Positions 35,700 to 43,525 of a stretch of 64,000 bases of DNA are shown here, in pieces. The position numbers were made by a program, and so were the translations under genes. Position 1 is the stretch's first letter. Every line of letters begins with the position of its first letter. A model generated the notes under the pieces. That model saw only the letters and a program-made list of their open reading frames with translations. It made no database searches and was not told the origin of the DNA. Origin of the DNA: Pomphorhynchus laevis (lineage: Eukaryota > Acanthocephala > Palaeacanthocephala > Echinorhynchida > Pomphorhynchidae); contig WNNJ02001991.1 in NCBI GenBank assembly GCA_012934845.2, positions 1 through 64,000 of the forward strand. Reading direction: 5' to 3'.

Positions 35700-37920
35700 T
35701 TATTAATAAAAATTTTTTTATTTTAACGTAAACTCAGTTTGCTGATCTGATTTACTTGGATGAAATTAGTTGTTGCTTGGTAGGTCTTTCCGATTGAATC
35801 AATGTGACACATTCTTGTCAAAGTATTTTCAAATATTCGTCAATGCAGTAAGTCGTTCGTTTGGAATGCTAAATGATCGTATCCATTGCATAACACGGAG
35901 TATAAACGACCACTTGCCCGTTTACGCTGTCCAACGCAGCAGGGTATAAACAACTATATGATTATATAATAAAATTATATAATTATAATTATTGTGTAAG
36001 CAGACTTTATTTTAAAATAGTAGAAAAATCAAGACGAGTCAAATAATTTTTGTTTTCAAATTTTCAACCACTACTACGGTCAGCATCAGGAAGACGTCAT
36101 TGCTCACGTTACAACAACCATATATAGCAAAACAAAATCTGGAAGAAACATATCGGAAGTTAATCTGGAAAAATAAATTTGCCATTTGTAATCAAGTGTG
36201 TAGGCACATCCAGTTTATTACCATCGAAGTTTTTGTCGGGATCAAGATAACGCAATATGATAGCCTCTTTTATTTGCTTTGTAGACTTATCACTTTCGTG
36301 GGCTATAATTTCTGCACCGGCAAAATTTATGTCATGGCCGTTGGCGGCAAAGTGATTCCAAACTGCTGAGCTATTATGTCCAAGACGTAGTGCCCGCTTG
36401 TGACCAAATAATCGAGCAACACGTTTGTCACCTGTTTGTCCTACGTAATGAGGCGCGCAACCATTATACGGTATACTCTAGATCCCTCCAATCTTTTCAT
36501 ATTTTGGTTTAATTTTGAACAAACCAGAAATACCAGGCCCATGTTTACAAAATACGGTACTGTGAGAACCAGTGCTTCTAAATGTTAGTCTTAATGCGTG
36601 TTGGAGACGATTAAATGAGTGATCGTTCCAATACGGAGAATTTAAATATTTTGTTACAGACTTTAAATAGTCGTTTCGTGCTTTATTAGTAATCTCTTTT
36701 GCTGCGTTATGACTGCGCTTAATAGCCCATAAAGGATATCCCGAATCGAATAGAGACTGTCGTATTTGCTCGTATTCTACTTTCAGATCATTCTCTGTAA
36801 AACAGTACATATGCATGTGGAGGAATAGCGAACGAGCAGCATATATCTTATACCTCAATAGGCCGATCGACGTCCATGGTGTGACCATGTTAATGACACC
36901 TTCCTTCCTAAACACAATAGTCTTAGTAATGCTACTATCTTCACGCAAACATTGTACGTCCAGGAAGGAAATAGCACCGTCCTTTTCAGCACAAATGTTC
37001 CACTTTATTCGAGTATCCAACTTATCTAACATATTGAAGACTTTTACAACCACCGGATTATTGATACTCATGAATACGTCATCAACGTATCTGCCCCAAT
37101 GGACTAATCCTTTTATATCGGAATATACATTTGCTTTAATTTTTCGCATAAAAAAAGGCTAGAGTAGGCCCTAACGGGGAGCCCATTGTAACTCTATTCA
37201 CTTGCACATACAGTTCGTTGTTGAAAGAGAATAGGGATTCAGTTGTACATAAGTAAAGTAAATGTTGTCATTCGTTCAGTGTTAACGTCCATCGTTCACA
37301 TTTTTGACTTAGGAGGAGTGCAGCGTCAACAATTGTTTCATGAACTGGAACATTCGTGTAGAGGTCGCAAACGTCAGCAGTAAAAAACTTGACATTTAGT
37401 GTGTTCATTTTCCGCATATGTAACACAAACTCATGGTCATTTTTTATTGTTGAATGTGAACCCATAGAGTCTCTTAAACACTAGTTTGTCATATTTGCCA
37501 GACGGTGAGCGTGTGAAGTGTAACTGGCGATTACAGGTATTACTCACCTTCCAGCTTTATGGGTTTTAGGCAACAGGTACATAAAGCCAGGGACGCTATG
37601 TTTAGAACGAACCTTCCAATAATCAGCGGTCGAAATTACTCAACGACGGTTTAGTTGCAAGAGCATAGCGTTGATACACTTCTCCTTTTTTAATGTAGGG
37701 TCACGCCTTAATTCCTAAACTTGGTCGTGTTTGATAAAATATCAAGATCAAACTTGATATAGTCACACATGTTGAGAACGACGTTATTGCCTTTGTCTGC
37801 TTTGTCAATAGCCAATGTTTAATCATTCCAGAGCGTCTTGTGTGCAAATGCTGGCAACGCTTGAAGGTCAGACTTATGTGAGCGAACGTCATGTAGTAGG
37901 AAATCGTTAATGCGACTTAA
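35700..37920 (-). pseudogene. Canonical Penelope/Poseidon-type element, RT then C-terminal GIY-YIG
   Basis: Minus-strand coding relics run from about 37900 to 36160. RT motifs are 'AIDKADKG', 'LLPKTHKAG', 'ADVCDLYTNVP', 'VTMGSPLGPTLA' and 'GRYVDDVF'. An open 223-codon stretch (37149-36478) follows with 'ISFLDVQCL'. Then come the GIY-YIG motif region ('YVGQTGDKRVARLFGHKRAL') and a stop at 36162-36160. An in-frame TAG at 36480-36478 lies where the Tyr of GIY is expected ('GGI*SIPYNGC'). Several further breaks lie in the RT N-terminal half. The 3' UTR continues to about 35.7 kb and shares a block with 42820-42890. This is a different PLE subclass from its Naiad-like neighbours, which have the nuclease first. 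Confidence 0.88.
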
Positions 37921-38806
37921 AGTAATTAAAGCACACTTTAAAAAATATTGCAAGGTAATCGAAATTAATACTGGTATAAAACACTATTTCAGTATTAATT
38001 CTACAAAAGAATTTTTAGAACAGAATACGATTTTAGTACTCTTTAAACAAATCTAGGTTAAGTAGATATTAAAGAAGCGTTAGTAAAATTAATTAATCTT
38101 ATATTCGGAAAAAGATATACATATATATGTTATAATAATTATAACGCCTATCTAACAAAAATTAAACCATCAAATAAATATAAATATATGGATAAAATTG
38201 AATTAATAGAATCCTTAAATATTTTGATAAATCAAAATTATTTAAAAGTAGGGACATCTATATTTAGACAAGTAAAAGGTGTTCCAATGGGTGGTAATAG
38301 TAGCCCAATTATAGCTGACTTGTTTTTAAGCTTTATAGAATATGAATTTGTTCATAACTGTGTAAAAACTAAATCTAATAATTTTTATTCAATTAGTGAG
38401 CACATTTATCCAGAAAGCCTTATTCTTAACAAAACCAATATTAATGATAAAGAAGGTGTATATCTAGATATGAAGATTAAATTAACATTAACTAAAACTA
38501 CTATTAATTTATATCGTAAAGATGACATATTTAAATTTACAAGATATATATTTTTGCATGAGCATTCATGCATACCACATAATATAAAATATAATACATT
38601 AAATAATGAAATTTTAAGAATTGCAACAATATGTAATGATATTGGCTTTCTTTAAAATCATTTAAATAATTTAATAGATACATATTTTAAACTAGGTTAC
38701 TATAAAAATAACATCAAGCAGAAAATAGTAAAATATATAAATCAACACAATAATATAAAGAATAAATTTAAACTCTTAAGTGGCAAATTTTTATGGATGG
38801 ATAATA
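37921..38806 (+). pseudogene. Naiad-like PLE, 5'-truncated copy with YIDD region deleted
   Basis: From 37921 the sequence follows 41335-42316 nearly base for base, so the copy is young. Compared with the fuller copy it lacks about 31 bp near 38025 (frame-disrupting). Near 38376 it also lacks exactly 63 bp (21 codons) containing FRYIDD, with the repeat TCTAA at both ends of the lost piece. Downstream of that deletion the frame (38188-38655) stays open. A stop replaces a Gln codon at 38653. The terminal repeat B follows at once, giving a head-to-tail arrangement with the fuller element. Confidence 0.9.
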
Positions 38807-39320
38807 AATAATATACTTTGTATTAGAATAAGATACTAGATAGTTATTTCAGAGTAAATACATCATTAGCATGTATTTGGCCCCGCTGCTATGTTGGGTA
38901 GAGGAGTTAGGGGCCGAAACCTGATAGCATAGCAGTTCCTCCTGATGACCTCAAATCCTTATTATGATACAACGTCTGTTATTTATTAGTCAATTCATAA
39001 AAATGACTTTTTAAATTTCAATTTTTTATTTTAACTTGATTTAAATTATAAAAAATCTTATAACAATTATTTATTTTATTATTTAATTATTAAATTTTGA
39101 TTTAGCATTATTATGTTTTGTTTATTTTATAATTATATTAAATACGTAGACTCAGTTAGCTGATTTAATTTGTTCTACTAACATGTTATTATTGACCTGT
39201 GGACTTTGTTTTCCCGGTAATATGACCTCTGCCAGAAATACTGAAACTATGTATTATTGGTTACGAATTTACTATTATTTTTTCTTATTTTCAAACAAGT
39301 TTGATGCAATATTAATTCTT
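38807..39320 (+). repeat. Naiad-like terminal repeat B (5' of the full element)
   Basis: It shares about 360 bp with terminal repeat A at near identity, then continues with distal text absent from A. Paired segments: GGCCCC 38879-38884 with GGGGCC 38910-38915; CTGCTATG 38886-38893 with CATAGCAG 38928-38935; GAGGAGTT 38901-38908 with AGTTCCTC 38934-38941. GAAA lies at 38916 and CTGATGA at 38942. See findings for the hammerhead interpretation. Confidence 0.85.
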
Positions 39321-39339
39321 AAAAAAGGGAGAAGTTTGC

Positions 39340-39560
39340 ATCCCAAGGTGTTTACACTTTAAAATGTAAACTGCTTCACGTGATCACGTTTAAGAGACCA
39401 GGTAATGGCCAATAGCTAGGTCGCGTAGCGCGTGGAGTGAAGGTGGTAGATCTTTATAGATCTTGTTCCAGCCTGCAACCGTCTTAAGCAGGGCAGCCCC
39501 CTGTCAGATGCTGCTGGATGGCCCATTGTAAGTTTAGTCTGAGTCAACTAAACTAGGTGG
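39340..39560 (+). promoter_or_regulatory. GC-rich structured leader of the Naiad-like element
   Basis: A GC-richer island directly precedes the endonuclease frame. It holds at least four hairpins: GTTTACA/TGTAAAC (39351-39357, 39366-39372), AGATCT/AGATCT (39449-39454, 39459-39464), a GGGC/GCCC plus GCAGC/GCTGC stem (39492-39525) and AGTTTAGT/ACTAAACT (39532-39539, 39548-39555). A role in promotion, translation or RNA processing is inferred from position only; no other copy of it is in the window. Confidence 0.55.
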
Positions 39561-39604
39561 CGACAACGAAAAAGCAACGTTAAAAATTATGACTTAAAAG
39601 TTAC

Positions 39605-40085
39605 ATGTACTCAACCATATTGGAAAAATACGTAAGTACTAATGATTTCAATTTTAGATCTTTTAAATGTAACAGAAAAAATTGTATAGTTTGTGATGTT
39701 ATAAATATTAATAATTGTATCGTAAGTAATACGACAAACAAATGTTTTTCATTAAATATTAATAATAATTGTAACTGCAATACCGCAGGTGTAGTGTATC
39801 TAATACAATGCACATGTGGATTGCAATATATAGGAAAAACATCAAATGTTAAAAACTAGGTTTAGGCAACACATATATAATATACAGCATAATAGTCAAA
39901 CTATATTTCATAAACATATGAGATTAATAGGACATGATATTAAAAACTGTAAATTATTTATTTTAGAACATATTATCGAAGAAAACATTTCAATATTAAA
40001 TCAAAAACCATTAGAAAAAGAAGATTTTTGGATTAAAACGCTTAATTCCATGTACCCATTAGGATTGAATGACGTGGTACAATGA
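39605..40085 (+). CDS. GIY-YIG endonuclease module of the Naiad-like PLE
   Basis: The N-terminal part has a cysteine cluster 'CNRKNCIVC' (a PLE-type zinc-binding motif) and further Cys residues. The nuclease core follows, with 'GVVYLIQCTCGLQYIGKTSN' (GIY-YIG equivalents VVY and YIG), then 'RFRQHIYNIQHN', 'FHKHMRLIGHD' and 'EKEDFWIKTL', ending in 'GLNDVVQ'. A one-base frame change falls between 'GKTSN' and 'RFRQH' (near 39853), and the module ends at an in-frame TGA (40083-40085), after which the same frame runs on to 40529. In PLEs this nuclease is thought to nick target DNA for RT priming. Placement upstream of the RT is the permuted order. Confidence 0.85.
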
Positions 40086-40529
40086 ATTGGCAGAAGTAGT
40101 ATAATACATAATAAACAACTATATTATAATAATCCAGTTAAACGCAAACCAAGAAGTCATGGTGATAAAAGGAATAGGAAAAATAGAGTTAAAAATATTA
40201 AAAAAGATATGTATATAAATGAACGATTAGAAATATTAAAACAACTTTTAAGTGATAATAAGCTAAAAGATCTTTATGTAAATATAAGAAGTTTTTCTAA
40301 AGATATCATATGTTCAATAAATCAAAAATTAATTAACGACTATGATAGGCTAAGTTGTATAATAGACAGTTATTGTAATACAAAATACTATAATCGTACA
40401 ATAAATGTAAATAATAACAATAGAAAATATACATTAAGCATAAACTTCATTAATAAATGTATAGATAACATAAATATAGCCGGACTTTTAAATAATTCTA
40501 AAAGTAAAGAAATAATAGGGTCAGATTAA
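40086..40529 (+). CDS. Linker region of the Naiad-like PLE after the TGA
   Basis: The frame entering through the TGA stays open for 147 codons. It starts with a basic segment ('KRKPRSHGDKRNRKNR') and continues as Lys/Asn/Ile-rich sequence. No domain is recognised. Basic linkers between nuclease and RT occur in PLEs. The frame shifts near 40515, after which the sequence 'NKYIPKIRYKLLPPLGR' leads into the RT frame. Confidence 0.6.
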   Translation: MGRSSIIHNKQLYYNNPVKRKPRSHGDKRNRKNRVKNIKKDMYINERLEILKQLLSDNKLKDLYVNIRSFSKDIICSINQKLINDYDRLSCIIDSYCNTKYYNRTINVNNNNRKYTLSINFINKCIDNINIAGLLNNSKSKEIIGSD

Positions 40530-40639
40530 ATAAATATATTCCTAAAATAAGGTATAAACTCCTACCACCATTAGGACGAAAAATTTGTAATTATAATAAA
40601 GAATTAAAATCAATATGTAACGATAATATTAGAAACATA

Positions 40640-42316
40640 ATGGAAACAGAATGCAATTGTAAAAGTCTTAGTTTTGATAAAATAAATGAACATATATGTA
40701 CCCATAATCTAGAATTAATTGAAAATTGTGAATTAAGAAAGCTGCTATCAAAAGGGTATAAATATAGATTAAATAATAACAACGACAAAAATAAAATTTA
40801 CAATTCGTTATATAATAACTTAAATGATTACTTTAGTAAGCTGATTAATAGTGAAAGCTCGAATATATCTAAGATAAAAATTTGGAAAGATTATATATTT
40901 GATAAAATTAAAAATAAAATGAAAATAACAAACAATTATAAAAGGAAAGATAAAATTAATAAAGATATGTATACAGAACTTACTAAATTAAAGGATAACT
41001 ATATAATAACAACTATTGATAAAGCTAGTAATAACTTTGTCTTCATATGCAAAAAGCTTTATTATGATATACCAATGAAAGAGGTTAATTCTAATGATTT
41101 AAATGTAAATCCAACATATGAACGTAGTGAGTTGAGTTTAGAAACAATTATTACAAGTCACTGTTCTATAATGGATAAAAAGGGTATAAAGGTTGAATTA
41201 GATAATAAAACTATACCTATATTATATTGGAATCCAAAATTACATAAAAATCCAATAAAACCTAGGTTCATATGTAGTGCGTTTAAATGTACATTAAAAC
41301 CACTTTCTGTCTATATGAATAAAATACTTAAAGTAATTAAAGCACATTTTAAAAAATATTGCAAGGTAATCGAAATTAATACTGGTATAAAACACTATTT
41401 CAGTATTAATTCTACAAAAGAATTTTTAGAACAGACAAAAGGAATAAATTTTCAAAATATAAATACATACGATTTTAGTACTCTTTATACAAATCTAGAT
41501 TTAGTAGATATTAAAGAAGCGTTAGTAAAATTAATTAATCTTATATTCGGAAAAAGATATACATATATATGTTATAATAATTATAACGCCTATCTAACAA
41601 AAATTAAACCATCAAATAAATATAAATATATGGATAAAATTGAATTAATAGAATCCTTAAATATTTTGATAAATCAAAATTATTTAAAAGTAGGGACATC
41701 TATATTTAGACAAGTAAAAGGTGTTCCAATGGGTGGTAATAGTAGCCCAATTATAGCTGACTTGTTTTTAAGCTTTATAGAATATGAATTTGTTCATAAC
41801 TGTGTAAAAACTAAATCTAAACAATATAAATATATGAAATATATGTTTCGATACATTGATGATATATGTGTATTTAATTCTAATAATTTTTATTCAATTA
41901 GTGAGCACATTTATCCAGAAAGCCTTATTCTTAACAAAACCAATATTAATGATAAAGAAGGTGTATATCTAGATATGAACATTAAATTAACATTAACTAA
42001 AACTACTATTAATTTATATCGTAAAGATGACATATTTAAATTTACAAGATATATATTTTTGCATGAGCATTCATGCATACCACATAATATAAAATATAAT
42101 ACATTAAATAATGAAATTTTAAGAATTGCAACAATATGTAATGATATTGGCTTTCTTCAAAATCATTTAAATAATTTAATAGATACATATTTTAAACTAG
42201 GTTACTATAAAAATAACATCAAGCAGAAAATAGTAAAATATATAAATCAACACAATAATATAAAGAATAAATTTAAACTCTCAAGTGGCAAATTTTTATG
42301 GATGAATAATAAATAA
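40640..42316 (+). CDS. Reverse transcriptase of the Naiad-like PLE
   Basis: 558 codons are open from the first ATG; the true frame starts further upstream, near 40515. RT motifs in order are 'TTIDKASNNFVFIC' (about residues 115-128), 'LYWNPKLHKNPIKPRFICS', 'YDFSTLYTNLDL', 'GVPMGGNSSPIIADLFLSFI' and catalytic FRYIDD (41846-41863). The C-terminal thumb region is 'YLDMNIKLTLTKTTINLYRK'. It ends 'GKFLWMNNK'. The motifs match the PLE RT class related to telomerase, in the GGNSSP form seen in Naiad elements. Codon use is extremely AT-rich. No C-terminal endonuclease follows; the terminal repeat begins at once. Confidence 0.93.
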   Translation: METECNCKSLSFDKINEHICTHNLELIENCELRKLLSKGYKYRLNNNNDKNKIYNSLYNNLNDYFSKLINSESSNISKIKIWKDYIFDKIKNKMKITNNYKRKDKINKDMYTELTKLKDNYIITTIDKASNNFVFICKKLYYDIPMKEVNSNDLNVNPTYERSELSLETIITSHCSIMDKKGIKVELDNKTIPILYWNPKLHKNPIKPRFICSAFKCTLKPLSVYMNKILKVIKAHFKKYCKVIEINTGIKHYFSINSTKEFLEQTKGINFQNINTYDFSTLYTNLDLVDIKEALVKLINLIFGKRYTYICYNNYNAYLTKIKPSNKYKYMDKIELIESLNILINQNYLKVGTSIFRQVKGVPMGGNSSPIIADLFLSFIEYEFVHNCVKTKSKQYKYMKYMFRYIDDICVFNSNNFYSISEHIYPESLILNKTNINDKEGVYLDMNIKLTLTKTTINLYRKDDIFKFTRYIFLHEHSCIPHNIKYNTLNNEILRIATICNDIGFLQNHLNNLIDTYFKLGYYKNNIKQKIVKYINQHNNIKNKFKLSSGKFLWMNNK

Positions 42317-42673
42317 TATACTTTGTATTAGAATAAGATACTAGATAGTTATTTCAGAGGAAATACATCATTAGCATGTATTTGGCCCCGCTGCTATGTT
42401 ATGTCGAGGAATTAGGGGCCGAAACCTGATAGCATAGCAGTTCCTCCTGATGACATCTAATTCTTATTCTGATACAACGTCTGTTATTTATTAGTCAATT
42501 CATAAAAATGACGTTTATTTTAAATTTCATTTTTTTAACTTGATTTAAATTATAGAAAATCTAAAAACAATTATTAATTTTATTATTTAATTATTAAATT
42601 TTGATTTAGCATTATTATGTTTTGTTTATTTTATAATTATATTAAATACGTAGACTCAGTTAGCTGATTTAAT
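42317..42673 (+). repeat. Naiad-like terminal repeat A (3' of the full element)
   Basis: It begins right after the RT stop. GAGGAATT (42406-42413) pairs with AGTTCCTC (42439-42446). GAAA is at 42421 and CTGATGA at 42447-42453. It matches repeat B until about 42673, where a Poseidon-type 3' fragment takes over. Confidence 0.85.
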
Positions 42674-42960
42674 TATATGCGTTTTGTACACAGCAATGGC
42701 TCTTTCATCCTGTCGCGCAATAATATTTTCGAGGGCCGCTTGTATTATTAGCTTCTCAATACGCTGATACATTACGAATTTGGCACCCAGATTTAATATT
42801 GCTTCCTTTGGATTTGCTATATATGTTTGTTGTAACGTGTGCAATGACGTTCCTGATGATGACCGCAAAATTTGAAAACAAAAAGTATTTGACTCTTCTA
42901 GATTTTTCTACTATTATTATAATTATAATATAGAATTATATTTATTGTATCCAGGAAGTA
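42674..42960 (+). pseudogene. 3'-end fragment of a Poseidon-type PLE
   Basis: Plus-strand text 'ttgctatatatgtttgttgt', 'aatgacgttcctgatgatga' and 'atttgactcttctagatttt' matches the minus-strand 3' UTR at about 36000-36130. Only the end of the coding region and the UTR are present. It truncates terminal repeat A, showing the order of events. Confidence 0.7.
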
Positions 42961-43525
42961 ACAATTGTTAACAGCTTTTACTGAATGATGTAACTAAACA
43001 AGAATGATCAACATATAAAAAATTAGGATTCAAAGAGTAAAAATCGATTAAAGAACAAATTAAGTGCAGTAAGCCAAGATACATTGCAAGCAAGAGCAGT
43101 GTGGAGAGTTAATATCCTAAGTAAATAACTTTCCCAATCCTAGCTCTCTGTAATTCCTTAATAAAAACATACCTTACTTACAACCCATAAAAAGTGGGAT
43201 ATATAAAAAGTGGATATACATTATATAATATATATTATAAATAATATATAATAAAATATATAATATATATTACATACACTTATTCACTGGCCCTAATTTT
43301 GAATTTCTTAATTTAAACAAATGATGCTGTAAAAAGCAAAAATTTTATAAAATTTTATTTTAAACGGGAAAATATAGAAAATAAAAAATATACTGCTTTT
43401 AAAATTATGAAATTTTTTTAAAATTTTAAAAATATAGTTTACATTTTAATATAGCAATCTAATTAAAAGATAAACAATGCGTGCTATTCTAATTAAAAGA
43501 TAAATTATATAGTTGATATTTTTGA
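42961..43525. other. AT-rich spacer downstream of the RNase H-like gene
   Basis: No feature is firmly supported. The 60 bp before the gene's stop (read on the minus strand) contains two copies of an 'atcttttaattag' string (about 43455-43500). The second could include an ATTAAA-type poly(A) signal for the gene at 43526. Confidence 0.4.

Larger units (their letters stand above)
38807..42673 (+). mobile_element. Naiad-like Penelope retroelement (endonuclease before RT), nearly full
   Basis: Order on the plus strand: terminal repeat B (38807-39320), a GC-rich hairpin-rich leader (39340-39560), Cys-cluster plus GIY-YIG endonuclease (39605-40082), a linker (40086-40529), RT (frame open from about 40515, ATG at 40640, stop at 42316) and terminal repeat A (42317-42673, cut off by a Poseidon-type scrap). 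An N-terminal GIY-YIG distinguishes the described Naiad/Chlamys type of PLE from canonical Penelope. About three interruptions separate the frames: a shift near 39853, an in-frame TGA at 40083 and a shift near 40515. The RT frame alone is fully open, so the insertion is recent. Confidence 0.88.

Noticed and set aside
36815-37162. Plus-strand 115-codon ORF
   Set aside because: It is the antisense shadow of the minus-strand Penelope RT frame.
39845-39860. A short intron joining the two GIY-YIG frames
   Set aside because: The frames meet within a few bases with no room for an intron; a single-base frame change explains it.
38807-42673. Reading the flanking repeats as LTRs of an LTR retrotransposon
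   Set aside because: The RT is of Penelope type, the nuclease is GIY-YIG, and there is no integrase, protease or capsid gene. The repeats are PLE terminal repeats from head-to-tail copies.
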